Below are positions 8,333 through 16,313 of a stretch of 64,000 nt of DNA, piece after piece. Made by a program: the position numbers and the translations under genes. The stretch is from contig NZ_AP027292.1 in the NCBI RefSeq assembly GCF_030295765.1, forward strand, positions 3,286,001 through 3,350,000, written 5' to 3'. The stretch comes from Neptuniibacter halophilus. Lineage in GTDB: Bacteria; Pseudomonadota; Gammaproteobacteria; Pseudomonadales; Balneatricaceae. The first letter of the stretch is position 1. Every line of letters starts with the position of its first letter. A model generated the notes under the pieces. The model was given only the letters and a program-made list of their open reading frames with translations. It was not told the origin of the DNA and did not search any database.

Positions 8333-9381
8333 TGAATGCTCAGACGCCCCTGAAAATCCTGCTCCTCAGCGGTGGAGTAGGTGGCGCCAAAATGGCTGAA
8401 GGGTTCGCCTACAGCCGGTATGCCGCAGCGTTCAGTGTGCTCGGTAATGTGGCCGATGATCAGATGTTTCATGGTCTCTGGGTCTCACCGGATATTGATA
8501 CTCTGACTTACACCCTGTCAGAACAGATCGACCGGGAGAAAGGCTGGGGGCTGAAAGGCGAAACCAATCGTGTGCTGGAGCAGTTAAAGAAACTGGGTTC
8601 TGATACCTGGATGTATCTGGGCGATCAGGATTTTGCCACCCATATCTTCCGCACTGAATTACGTCAGCAGGGGGTGCGAGCCAGCGAGATTGCCCGGAAA
8701 ATCGCGGCTTCGTTCGGTCTTGAACTGCCCATCCTGTTACCCACCGATGACACCATTCAGACCCGTGTGCGCACAACGGATGGTTGGATTCCCTTCCAGG
8801 ACTACTTTGTTAAACAGGGCTGTCAGCCCGAGGTACTCGAGGTGCGGATCGAAGGGATCAATGAGGCCCGGCCTACACCCGAAGCGATCAGCGCGATTGC
8901 CGAAGCCGATCTGATTGTGATTGCGCCGAGTAACCCGATCGTCAGTATCAACCCGATTCTCTCGGTTCCCGGCATCGCCGATGCACTGCTTGATTCGACT
9001 GCGTTTAAAGTGGCGGTATCGCCCATTGTTGCCGGTAAAACCGTTAAAGGGCCCGCAGACCGGATGATGCAGGTGGCCGGTCACAGCGCCGATGTGCTCG
9101 GCGTGGCGGATTATTACCGGGGCCTGATCGATGCGCTGATCATCGATCAGCAGGATCTGGAACATCTGCCCGCTCTGGATGAAAAAATCGCCAACGTGCT
9201 GGCCACCGATACGCTGATGTTCAGCCGGACCAACAAGGTGCGTCTGGCAGAAACCATCGTTCACCTGTATGAGGCGGTGGCGCAGCGTAAAGCGGCTAAG
9301 GCCCGGCAGCGACAGGCTGAAGTCACTCCATCTTTAATTGATGCGGTCGGCAGTCTCAATCCGGCTTTTCGGGAGGCGTGA
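8332..9381 (+). CDS. cofD: Phospho-lactate/phosphoenolpyruvyl transferase CofD
   Basis: Transfers the phospho-lactyl-type group from the activated donor made by CofC onto Fo, giving F420-0 or its dehydro form. The 349-residue protein has the CofD glycine-rich opening 'LLSGGVGGAKMAEGF' (residues 11-25), 'NVADDQMFHGLWVSPDIDT' (about 40-58) and 'APSNPIVSINPIL' (about 203-215). Length fits the family. It overlaps cofH by one base and precedes cofC by two. Which three-carbon donor is used (2-phospholactate, phosphoenolpyruvate or 3-phosphoglycerate) cannot be decided by eye. Confidence 0.95.
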   Translation: MNAQTPLKILLLSGGVGGAKMAEGFAYSRYAAAFSVLGNVADDQMFHGLWVSPDIDTLTYTLSEQIDREKGWGLKGETNRVLEQLKKLGSDTWMYLGDQDFATHIFRTELRQQGVRASEIARKIAASFGLELPILLPTDDTIQTRVRTTDGWIPFQDYFVKQGCQPEVLEVRIEGINEARPTPEAISAIAEADLIVIAPSNPIVSINPILSVPGIADALLDSTAFKVAVSPIVAGKTVKGPADRMMQVAGHSADVLGVADYYRGLIDALIIDQQDLEHLPALDEKIANVLATDTLMFSRTNKVRLAETIVHLYEAVAQRKAAKARQRQAEVTPSLIDAVGSLNPAFREA

Positions 9382-9383
9382 CC

Positions 9384-9995
9384 ATGAAACTGTCTATCGT
9401 GATTCCTATGAAAAGCCCGGAGCGCTCGAAGAAGCGGCTTTCCAAGGTACTGAACCGGCGTGAACGCAAAAAACTGGCAATCTCGCTGTTTGAGAAGAAC
9501 CTGCACTTTTTCCGCGAGCATTACCCCCAGCATAACCTGCTGGTAATCACCGGCTCCACGGTAATCAAAGAGATCTCGGAAGCCGCCGGCGCAGAGGTGC
9601 TGACTGAACATCGTGAGATGGCGGGGCTGAATAACGTCGCGCGAATTGCTGCGGAATATAACGCCGCTCGGGGGTACGACTCTCAGTTAATCGTCCCCGG
9701 CGATATTGAAACCCTGGAAAAGCATGAGGTTGAGCAACTGCTGAACCATCCGCGGGGTGAGCGCTCGGCGATTGTCTGTCCCTCATACGATGGCGGCACC
9801 AACGCTATTCTGACCACGCCGCCGGATGTGATGCCGTTCAGCTATGGCCCGAACTCCTGCCAGATTCATCTACTGACTGCGTTTCAGTTGGGGTTGCAGA
9901 CCAAGCGCCTGTATCTGGAGAAGCTCTCCTTTGATATCGACCGCCCCGGGGATCTGTTCCGGGTCGATTGCGGCTTAGACAAAAAATTTGCATAG
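9384..9995 (+). CDS. cofC: Guanylyltransferase CofC
   Basis: Activates the three-carbon phosphate with GTP to give the substrate of CofD. The 203-residue protein has the nucleotidyltransferase opening 'MKLSIVIPMKSPERSKKRL' and 'IVPGDIETL' in place of the metal-binding segment. A GTG at 9378 is in frame, but the ATG at 9384 with GGGAGG at 9371-9376 is the better start. Proteobacterial CofC enzymes are reported to accept 3-phosphoglycerate; whether that applies here needs comparison of the substrate-specificity residues. It lies between cofD and cofE in the operon. Confidence 0.88.
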   Translation: MKLSIVIPMKSPERSKKRLSKVLNRRERKKLAISLFEKNLHFFREHYPQHNLLVITGSTVIKEISEAAGAEVLTEHREMAGLNNVARIAAEYNAARGYDSQLIVPGDIETLEKHEVEQLLNHPRGERSAIVCPSYDGGTNAILTTPPDVMPFSYGPNSCQIHLLTAFQLGLQTKRLYLEKLSFDIDRPGDLFRVDCGLDKKFA

Positions 9996-10006
9996 GGGAT
10001 ATGAGC

Positions 10007-10783
10007 ATGGCTACGCAGGACGTTGTAATCAAAGTGCTGGAGGGGATTCCCGATATTAAACCGGGCGATCCGCTGGCACAGATCATCCTTCAGTCTCTCG
10101 ATCAGAACCGGGTCTCACTGGATGACGGTGACATTATCGTGATCGCCCACAAAGTGGTCTCCAAAGCGGAAGGCCGGATTGTTGATCTGGCAGACGTAAC
10201 CCCTTCGGCAGAAGCCGGAAAGCTGGCAGCGGAGCTGCATAAAGACCCGCGCAAAGTAGAAGTCGTGTTGTCTGAATCCAACCGTCTGGTGCGTACCTCA
10301 AAGCGTCCTGAGCAGGCCGAAGGCACCATCATTGCTGAGCATCGTCTGGGCTTTATCTGCGCCAATGCGGCGGTGGATGAATCCAATGTCGACGCAGCAG
10401 GCAAAGTGATTCTGCTGCCGGAAGACCCGGATCGCAGTGCCCGGCAGATCTGCGCTGAACTGGAACAGGCCAGCACGAAACGCCTTGGCGTAATTATTAC
10501 CGACACCTTTGGTCGCCCCTGGCGCATGGGGCTGGTCAATGTCGCGGTCGGTCTGGCCCATGTGCCGAGCAAGATCGATCTGGCCGGCGAAACCGATGCT
10601 TATGGCCGTCCGCTGATGGTGACCGTTCCGGCGCTGGCCGATGAGATCGCAGCGGCGTCCGGTCTGCTGATGAGTAAAGAGGGTAAGAAACCCGTACTGA
10701 TTTTTAAAGGCGTTGATTGGCAGAAGAGCGACAGCTCAGCACGCGATCTCGTCCGTCCACAACATGAGGATCTTTTCAGATGA
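10007..10783 (+). CDS. cofE: F420-0:L-glutamate ligase CofE
   Basis: Adds L-glutamate residues to F420-0 using GTP. The 258-residue protein shows CofE stretches '[18 protein letters not shown]' (about residues 42-59), '[13 protein letters not shown]' (116-128) and '[14 protein letters not shown]' (163-176). It corresponds to stand-alone CofE and lacks the C-terminal nitroreductase-like domain of actinobacterial FbiB, so reduction of a dehydro intermediate, if needed, must be done elsewhere. AGGGGA at 9994-9999 favours the ATG at 10007 over the one at 10001. Its stop overlaps the reductase gene start (ATGA). Confidence 0.94.
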   Translation: MATQDVVIKVLEGIPDIKPGDPLAQIILQSLDQNRVSLDDGDIIVIAHKVVSKAEGRIVDLADVTPSAEAGKLAAELHKDPRKVEVVLSESNRLVRTSKRPEQAEGTIIAEHRLGFICANAAVDESNVDAAGKVILLPEDPDRSARQICAELEQASTKRLGVIITDTFGRPWRMGLVNVAVGLAHVPSKIDLAGETDAYGRPLMVTVPALADEIAAASGLLMSKEGKKPVLIFKGVDWQKSDSSARDLVRPQHEDLFR

Positions 10784-11448
10784 AAATAGCAATTTTAGGT
10801 GGTACAGGCCCACAGGGTAAGGGGCTGGCTTTACGTTTCGCTGCGGCGGGTGTGGATGTGGTTCTGGGTTCCCGTGACGGTGCCCGTGCAGAGGAGATCG
10901 CTCAGGAACTGAATGGCCTGCAGCCGGATGTGAGCGGTGTGATCAGTGGAACAGATAACTCCGCTGCGACCTCGGCCGCAGATGAGCTGGTGATTCTCGC
11001 GGTACCGTTCTCTGCCCACAACGCCACGCTGGAAGCGATCAAGCCGGATCTGGCCGGCAAAGTGCTGGTGGATATTGTGGTTCCACTGGCAGATGGCGAT
11101 CCGAAAGCGCTGAACATGCCACCTGAAGGCTCTGCCACTGAGGCCGCACAGGCCCTGCTGGGTGAAGAGATTCCGGTGGTGGGCGCACTGCACAACGTAT
11201 CGGCCACCACGCTGAATAATCTGGAGCATTCCATTAACTGCGACATTCTGGTGTGTGGTAACGATCTGGCGGCGAAAGAGAAGGTGATCGACCTGATCAA
11301 TATGCTGGATATCAAAGCCTATAACGCGGGCCCGGCGGTTAATGCCCGCTGTATCGAGGCGATCACCCCGATTCTGATTCGACTGAATATTTCCAAGAAG
11401 GTGCCTTTCTCCCATGCGGGAGTGAAGATCTGGGCACCTGACCACTGA
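10780..11448 (+). CDS. fno: NADPH:F420 oxidoreductase
   Basis: Moves hydride between NADPH and F420. The 222-residue protein has the Rossmann loop 'GGTGPQGKG' at residues 7-15, '[13 protein letters not shown]' (about 27-39) with the Ser-Arg expected to contact the NADP phosphate, and '[11 protein letters not shown]' (about 132-142), all typical of Fno. It overlaps cofE by four bases and precedes the luciferase-fold oxidoreductase by 40 bases, so F420 synthesis, reduction and use are encoded in a row. In this context it should charge F420 with NADPH-derived electrons. Confidence 0.94.
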   Translation: MKIAILGGTGPQGKGLALRFAAAGVDVVLGSRDGARAEEIAQELNGLQPDVSGVISGTDNSAATSAADELVILAVPFSAHNATLEAIKPDLAGKVLVDIVVPLADGDPKALNMPPEGSATEAAQALLGEEIPVVGALHNVSATTLNNLEHSINCDILVCGNDLAAKEKVIDLINMLDIKAYNAGPAVNARCIEAITPILIRLNISKKVPFSHAGVKIWAPDH

Positions 11449-11488
11449 ACGACCCCCCGACTCAATACTGAAGATTAGGAGAATAATT

Positions 11489-12493
11489 ATGGATTTCGGT
11501 ATTACTTTTAAAGGCTTCATCAGCCCTGAGCGTGCGCGTAATCTGGCCAAACAGGCTGAAGAAGCGGGTTTCACCCACTGCTGGTTCTACGACTCCCATG
11601 TACTGTGGCGTGAGTGCTACCCGGCGATCGCTATGTGTATGGAGCACACCTCAAAAATCAGTTTCGGTCCCTGCGTAACGCACCCGAATGCCCGTGACTG
11701 GTCACAGGCGGCGAGCCTGTTTGGTAGCCTGGCGTTGCAGAGTAATGGTCGTTTCCACATCGGTCTGGGACGTGGTGACAGTGGCGTGCGTGTACTGGGT
11801 AAAAAACCGGCCAACCTGGCGCGTGTGGCGGAGTTCACCGAAAAAGTTAAAGCCATGGTTCGCGGTGAAGAAGTGATGTACGGCGATTGCCCGGCTCCGG
11901 TTAAATTCCCATGGGCAGAGGGTTATGACCTGCCGGTTTACATCGGTGCTTATGGCCCGAAAGCACTGCAGACTGCCGGTGAATACGGTGATGGTGTAGT
12001 GCTGCAGATCGCCTCACCATCGCTGGTGAAATGGTTCACCGATCAGGCGCTGGAAGCGGGTAAGGCTGCGGGTCGCGACATGAGTAACTATCAGGTAATC
12101 GCCTCAGCACCGGCTTACTTCGGTACCAAAGAGCGTTGTATCGAAGCCACTCGCTGGTTCCCGGCGATGGTCGGTAACCATGTGGCAGATATCGTTGAAA
12201 AATACGGTGCCCATAGCGGTCTGGTGCCGGAGAGTCTGACCTCTTATATCGAGAACCGTAAAGGCTACGACTACTCCAAACACGGTCAGAGCGATAACCC
12301 GTATTTGGACTTTATCACCGAAGATATTGTGAAAGACTTCTGTGTACTGGGCGGCGTAGATGAGCACATCGCTAAACTGCGTCATCTGGAAGAAGCAGGC
12401 ACAACCCAGTTCAACATCTATCTGGACAGTGGAGATGAAGAGAGCATCGTAGAGAAGTACGGCAAGCACATTATTCCTCACTTCACCAAGTAA
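11489..12493 (+). CDS. F420-type luciferase-fold (LLM) oxidoreductase; candidate pyrimidine reductase
   Basis: 334-residue TIM-barrel protein of the luciferase-like family, in the branch near methylene-tetrahydromethanopterin reductase rather than RutA. It opens 'MDFGITFKGFISPERA' and has 'HCWFYDSHVLWRECYPAIA' (about residues 30-48), 'GPCVTHPNARDW' (60-71), 'HIGLGRGDSGVR' (90-101) and 'PVYIGAYGPKALQTAGEYG' (about 148-166), the last being the typical F420-binding region of this branch. I recall this type as the CPS_4043 (TIGR03842) family. It is the last gene of the F420 operon, before a strong terminator. Because the island lacks dihydropyrimidine dehydrogenase, it is the best candidate for reducing uracil/thymine with F420H2. 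That activity is inferred, not known. Confidence 0.88.
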   Translation: MDFGITFKGFISPERARNLAKQAEEAGFTHCWFYDSHVLWRECYPAIAMCMEHTSKISFGPCVTHPNARDWSQAASLFGSLALQSNGRFHIGLGRGDSGVRVLGKKPANLARVAEFTEKVKAMVRGEEVMYGDCPAPVKFPWAEGYDLPVYIGAYGPKALQTAGEYGDGVVLQIASPSLVKWFTDQALEAGKAAGRDMSNYQVIASAPAYFGTKERCIEATRWFPAMVGNHVADIVEKYGAHSGLVPESLTSYIENRKGYDYSKHGQSDNPYLDFITEDIVKDFCVLGGVDEHIAKLRHLEEAGTTQFNIYLDSGDEESIVEKYGKHIIPHFTK

Positions 12494-12500
12494 TCCCCTT

Positions 12501-12537
12501 TCAGCACTCCGGCAGTAATGCCGGGGTGCTGACTTTT
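12501..12537 (+). terminator. Terminator of the F420 operon
   Basis: 14-base-pair stem with one G-T pair (arms 12501-12514 and 12519-12532, GTAA loop), GC-rich, followed by ACTTTTC. It lies 7 bases after the oxidoreductase stop and before ribA; read-through into ribA is possible because no clear promoter fits the 31-base gap. Confidence 0.8.
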
Positions 12538-12568
12538 CAACCGCAGACTGCTCAGGGGGAACGCTGTC

Positions 12569-13186
12569 ATGTCTGATCAAAATCAACAGCAACAACCCGA
12601 ACTGATCCGATCCGTAACCGTCCCTATGCCCACCGATTACGGTGACTTTGCCATGACCGTGTTTACAGAAGCCGAAACCGGTAAAGAGCACATGTTGCTG
12701 GTATTGGGTGATGTGGCCAGTGAAACCGCTCCGATGGTAAGAATCCACTCAGAATGTGCCACCGGCGATCTGTTTGCCTCCGAGCGCTGCGATTGTGGCG
12801 AGCAGTTGCAAGCCTCTTTGCGCATGATGAGCGAGCAGGGAAGCGGCGTGCTGCTCTACCTTCGGCAGGAGGGGCGGGGTATCGGTCTGGCGAATAAACT
12901 CAGGGCCTATCAGTTGCAGGATCAGGGGCTGGATACGGTGGATGCCAATCTGGCGCTGGGATTACCCGCAGACGGCCGGGATTACCGGATAGCAGCGATC
13001 ATGCTGGAAGAGCTCGGGATCAGCGAAATCCGCCTGCTGACCAACAACCCGGCTAAGCTGACCGGATTACAGGCACTGGGTATCAGGGTACGACAACGCC
13101 TGCCATTGCAGGTGCGCTACCGGACAAGAAACCTCGGATATATGAAAACCAAGCAGCAGCGAATGGGGCACCGGGTTCTGCTGTGA
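12569..13186 (+). CDS. ribA: GTP cyclohydrolase II (RibA-type)
   Basis: Opens GTP to 2,5-diamino-6-ribosylamino-pyrimidinone phosphate, the first step towards riboflavin and also towards 5-amino-6-ribitylaminouracil, the substrate of CofG/CofH. The 205-residue protein has the zinc cysteines at 63, 74 and 76 ('SECATGDLFASERCDCGEQL') and the catalytic 'RQEGRGIGLANKLRAYQLQD' (about residues 105-124). AGGGGGA at 12554-12560 supports the start. Placement directly after the F420 operon suggests a dedicated extra copy that raises precursor supply; a housekeeping ribA is expected elsewhere in the genome. Confidence 0.94.
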   Translation: MSDQNQQQQPELIRSVTVPMPTDYGDFAMTVFTEAETGKEHMLLVLGDVASETAPMVRIHSECATGDLFASERCDCGEQLQASLRMMSEQGSGVLLYLRQEGRGIGLANKLRAYQLQDQGLDTVDANLALGLPADGRDYRIAAIMLEELGISEIRLLTNNPAKLTGLQALGIRVRQRLPLQVRYRTRNLGYMKTKQQRMGHRVLL

Positions 13187-13290
13187 GCGAATGATACGCC
13201 GAATTTATTCGGATCAGCCTCGGATAAATAGCATTAACATACTCAAATTAAACGGGTTTTAAACGGCACAGTATTAATTTGAAATATTAT

Positions 13291-13306
13291 TTGACCATAT
13301 GGTAAA
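13291..13306. promoter_or_regulatory. RutR-type operator 1 before the carbamoylase gene
   Basis: TTGACCATATGGTAAA; the 14-base core is palindromic apart from the G/A difference in the outer half. TTGACC is also a -35-like hexamer with TAATTT 17 bases downstream (13314-13319). Confidence 0.72.
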
Positions 13307-13318
13307 AATATTCTAATT

Positions 13319-13334
13319 TTTACCATGTGGTTAA
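13319..13334. promoter_or_regulatory. RutR-type operator 2 before the carbamoylase gene
   Basis: TTTACCATGTGGTTAA, a near-palindrome 28 bases (centre to centre) from operator 1 and overlapping or just downstream of the putative -10 region. The paired arrangement repeats that of the F420 promoter. Confidence 0.7.
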
Positions 13335-13391
13335 TTTTTGGTCCTCCTTATTAGGCCATTGCCAAAACAACAAAACAGGAGCTTATCGGCG

Positions 13392-14621
13392 ATGAAAAAT
13401 ATAAAAACGAATCAGCAGAGACTCTGGGACAGCCTGATGCAGATGGGTGAGATCGGTGGCACGGAGAAGGGCGGTTGTTGCCGTCTGGCGCTGACCGACC
13501 TGGATAAGCAAGCCCGTGATCTGTTTATCAAGTGGTGTGAGGATGCCGGTTGCAGCATCCGTATCGATAAAATCGGCAATGTGTTCGCGCGTCGTCCGGG
13601 CAAAAACAATGACCTGCCACCGGTGGTGATGGGCAGCCACATCGACACCCAGCCAACCGGCGGTAAATTTGATGGTGTCTACGGTGTGCTTGCGGGTCTT
13701 GAAGTGATTCGTACCCTGAACGATAACAACATCGAAACCGAGCATCCTGTTGAAGCTTCTATCTGGACTAACGAAGAGGGTTCCCGTTTTGCGCCGGCAA
13801 TGGTGGCTTCGGGTGTGTTTGCCGGGGTGTTCGATCTGGAATATGGCCTCAGCCGTGCCGATCTGGATGGCAAAACCATGGGCGAAGAGCTGGAGCGGAT
13901 CGGTTATGCCGGTGAGCATGAAGTAGGCAGCCCGGTGAAAGCGTTCTTTGAAGCGCACATTGAGCAGGGGCCGATCCTTGAAGAGGAAGAGACCACGATT
14001 GGCGTAGTGACCGATGCTCAGGGCCAGCGCTGGTATGAAGTGACTCTGACCGGTCAGGAAGCACATGCAGGCCCTACGCCAATGCTGCGACGTAAAGATG
14101 CGCTGGTCGGTGCCGCGCAGATTATTGATGAAGTGAATCAGATCGGCCTGACTAACCAGCCAAACGCCTGTGCCACTGTAGGTTTGCTGCAGGTATTCCC
14201 GAACTCCCGTAACGTGATTCCGGGTGAAGTGTTCTTTACCGTTGATTTTCGTCATCCGGATGATGCGGTGCTGTCGAAAATGGATCATCAGCTGCGTGAG
14301 ATCAGCGCCAAGATCGCCGATGAGCTGCAGTTAGAGATGAAATTTGAGCAGATCTGGTACTCGCCACCGGTTCCATTCAATAAAGGCTGCGTGGAGTCAG
14401 TGCGTCAGGCGGCGATCGATGCAGGTTACAGCCATCGCGATATCGTCAGTGGTGCCGGACACGATGCCTGCTACATCTCGCGGGTAGCGCCGACCGGCAT
14501 GGTATTTGTGCCCTGTGAAAACGGCATCAGCCACAATGAAGAGGAAAATGCTAAACCGGAACATCTGCACGCCGGATGTAACGTGCTGCTGCAGGCTGTG
14601 ATCAACCAGGCCTGCAACTGA
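13392..14621 (+). CDS. Zn-dependent N-carbamoyl-beta-amino-acid hydrolase (beta-ureidopropionase-like)
   Basis: Expected to hydrolyse N-carbamoyl-beta-alanine (from uracil) or N-carbamoyl-beta-aminoisobutyrate (from thymine) to the beta-amino acid, CO2 and ammonia. The 409-residue protein is of the M20-like hydantoinase/carbamoylase family: 'GSHIDTQPTGGKFDG' (residues 81-95, metal His83 and Asp94), 'WTNEEGSRFAPA' (125-136, Glu pair), 'EAHIEQGPILEEE' (about 183-195) and 'SGAGHDACY' near the C-terminus. Allantoate amidohydrolases look alike, but the neighbours favour the pyrimidine reaction. A TTG-initiated extension from 13338 is rejected because AGGAG at 13377-13381 precedes the ATG at 13392 and the extension would overlap the operator. 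Confidence 0.9.
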   Translation: MKNIKTNQQRLWDSLMQMGEIGGTEKGGCCRLALTDLDKQARDLFIKWCEDAGCSIRIDKIGNVFARRPGKNNDLPPVVMGSHIDTQPTGGKFDGVYGVLAGLEVIRTLNDNNIETEHPVEASIWTNEEGSRFAPAMVASGVFAGVFDLEYGLSRADLDGKTMGEELERIGYAGEHEVGSPVKAFFEAHIEQGPILEEEETTIGVVTDAQGQRWYEVTLTGQEAHAGPTPMLRRKDALVGAAQIIDEVNQIGLTNQPNACATVGLLQVFPNSRNVIPGEVFFTVDFRHPDDAVLSKMDHQLREISAKIADELQLEMKFEQIWYSPPVPFNKGCVESVRQAAIDAGYSHRDIVSGAGHDACYISRVAPTGMVFVPCENGISHNEEENAKPEHLHAGCNVLLQAVINQACN

Positions 14622-14642
14622 TCCCATTCCATAACGACTCTG

Positions 14643-14711
14643 AGGCCCCGGCAAACACGTCTGCAACACACCCTGTGTTCACTGTAAGTCCTGGACAGGT
14701 TTGCGGGGCCT
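14643..14711. repeat. Long-loop inverted repeat before pnt genes
   Basis: Arms 14643-14656 and 14699-14711 are complementary apart from one unpaired base. There is no T-run directly after, so it may be an mRNA structure that shapes read-through from the carbamoylase gene into pnt, not a classical terminator. No RutR-type palindrome was found in the 218-base gap. Confidence 0.4.
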
Positions 14712-14839
14712 GACAATAAATCTAAAAAAAGCTGAGTCCGTTCCTCACATAGTTTCAGTCAGTCATTCCTGTCTGTGCGTGATTTTCACGCGCATGGACA
14801 GCTATTGCCTGAAATAAGGACGGCTCGGGGAGTGTAAAA

Positions 14840-16024
14840 ATGAAAATAGGACTACCTAAAGCGCGTCAGGCCGGTGAAAACCGGGTGGCGCTGATTCCGG
14901 AAAATGTACAGCGCCTGACAGAGCGCGGCATTGATATTGTGGTTGAACGCGGAGCCGGTAGCTCTGCCGGGTTCAGCGATGAAGCCTATCAGCAGGCGGG
15001 AGCAGAACTGGTCGGTTCTGCCGGTGCCTGCTGTGCCAGCGCAGATATTGTCGTGGCTGTGAATCTGGCGGGTGAGGCCCTCACCGAAACCGCTTCCTTG
15101 CTTGACGAGGGGCAACTGCTGCTCGGCATGATGGACCCGTTGAGTGATCAGGAACGCTTCACGGCACTGGCGCAACAGGGGATTACCAGTGTGGCTCTCG
15201 AGCTTGTGCCGCGGATCAGCCGGGCTCAAAGCATGGATGTGCTCTCTTCAATGGCAACACTGGCCGGATATAAGGCAGTCCTGCTGGCGGCCAATGCCAG
15301 CAAACGAATCTATCCGATGATGATGACGGCCGCCGGTAATCTCAGCCCGGCGCGGGTCTTCATTATGGGGGCGGGGGTTGCGGGCCTGCAGGCGGCGGCC
15401 ACCGCAAAACGCATGGGTGCGGTGGTTGAAGCCTACGATGTGCGACCTGCCGCGCGGGAACAGATTCTCTCGGTCGGGGCTAAACCGGTGGAGCTGGAAC
15501 TGGAGGCTGAAGCCACGGAAGGTCAGGGCGGGTACGCCCGGCAGCAGAGCGAGGCGTTTTTGCAGCGCCAGCGGGAGCAGATGACGAACATACTGGCTGA
15601 ACAGGATATCGTGATCACCACAGCCGCGGTGCCGGGGGCAAAATCGCCGGTGCTGATCACCGCCGATATGCTGGCGCAGATGAAACCGGGGGCAGTGATT
15701 GTTGATCTGGCATCTGAACGGGGCGGTAACTGCGAGCTGACCTGTCACGGTGAAACCCGTGTGGTCAACGAAGTCACTCTGATCGGCCCGGACAATATCG
15801 CCTCAACGCTGGCAAATCATGCCAGCCAGATGTTCGCGAATAATATCGAGAACTTCCTCAACAACATCCTCAACGAAGAGGGCGGTTATCAGCTCGACTT
15901 TGATGACGAGATCATTCAGGCCTCGGTGATCACCCATCAGGGGGAACTGGTTAACAGCCGTATTCGCGATCAGCTTGGATTGTCTCCGTTGCTGAATGAG
16001 CCGGTTATGGAGGAGGTCGCCTGA
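14840..16024 (+). CDS. pntAA: NAD(P) transhydrogenase alpha subunit part 1
   Basis: NAD(H)-binding domain I of proton-translocating transhydrogenase, which uses the proton gradient to drive NADH + NADP+ to NADPH. The 394-residue protein starts 'MKIGLPKARQAGENRVALIP' and has the GxGxxG-type loop 'FIMGAGVAGLQAAATAKRMG' (about residues 174-193), then 'YDVRPAAREQ'. It stops before the membrane part, which is encoded separately in the next gene (ATGA overlap), as in Rhodospirillum and many marine bacteria. With Fno it forms a plausible electron route NADH to NADPH to F420H2. Confidence 0.94.
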   Translation: MKIGLPKARQAGENRVALIPENVQRLTERGIDIVVERGAGSSAGFSDEAYQQAGAELVGSAGACCASADIVVAVNLAGEALTETASLLDEGQLLLGMMDPLSDQERFTALAQQGITSVALELVPRISRAQSMDVLSSMATLAGYKAVLLAANASKRIYPMMMTAAGNLSPARVFIMGAGVAGLQAAATAKRMGAVVEAYDVRPAAREQILSVGAKPVELELEAEATEGQGGYARQQSEAFLQRQREQMTNILAEQDIVITTAAVPGAKSPVLITADMLAQMKPGAVIVDLASERGGNCELTCHGETRVVNEVTLIGPDNIASTLANHASQMFANNIENFLNNILNEEGGYQLDFDDEIIQASVITHQGELVNSRIRDQLGLSPLLNEPVMEEVA

Positions 16025-16311
16025 TGGAAAGTTTCGTGATTTTACTGTCGCTGTTTGCGCTGGCAGTGTTCCTCGGCGTTGAGCTGATTACCAAAGTACC
16101 ACCGACATTGCATACGCCGCTGATGTCCGGCAGTAACGCAATTTCCGGTATCACCGTGGTGGGTGCGATCCTTGCTGCCGGCTCCGGGCCGGATTCCGGT
16201 GCATTGGTACAGGCACTGGGTTTTATCGCCATTGTCTTTGCCACCATCAACGTGGTCGGCGGATTCTGGGTGACCAACCGCATGCTCAGTATGTTTAAGC
16301 GGAGGGGCTGA
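16024..16311 (+). CDS. pntAB: NAD(P) transhydrogenase alpha subunit part 2
   Basis: Small membrane subunit of 95 residues with three hydrophobic segments (about residues 3-20, 35-55 and 62-85) and the family stretch 'KVPPTLHTPLMSGSNAISG' (about 24-42). It overlaps pntAA by one base and precedes pntB by two bases. Confidence 0.93.
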   Translation: MESFVILLSLFALAVFLGVELITKVPPTLHTPLMSGSNAISGITVVGAILAAGSGPDSGALVQALGFIAIVFATINVVGGFWVTNRMLSMFKRRG

Positions 16312-16313
16312 AG

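Noticed and set aside
11489..12493. Assignment of the luciferase-fold protein as RutA (FMN-dependent pyrimidine monooxygenase)
   Set aside because: It is shorter than RutA, lacks RutA's N-terminal part and typical stretches, and resembles the F420-binding Mer-like branch. Its neighbours (dihydropyrimidinase, carbamoylase, beta-alanine transaminase) belong to the reductive route, and no rutB-rutF genes are present.
13338..13391. Longer N-terminus of the carbamoylase from a TTG at 13338
   Set aside because: It would begin 4 bases after the operator and near the promoter; the ATG at 13392 has AGGAG and matches family length.
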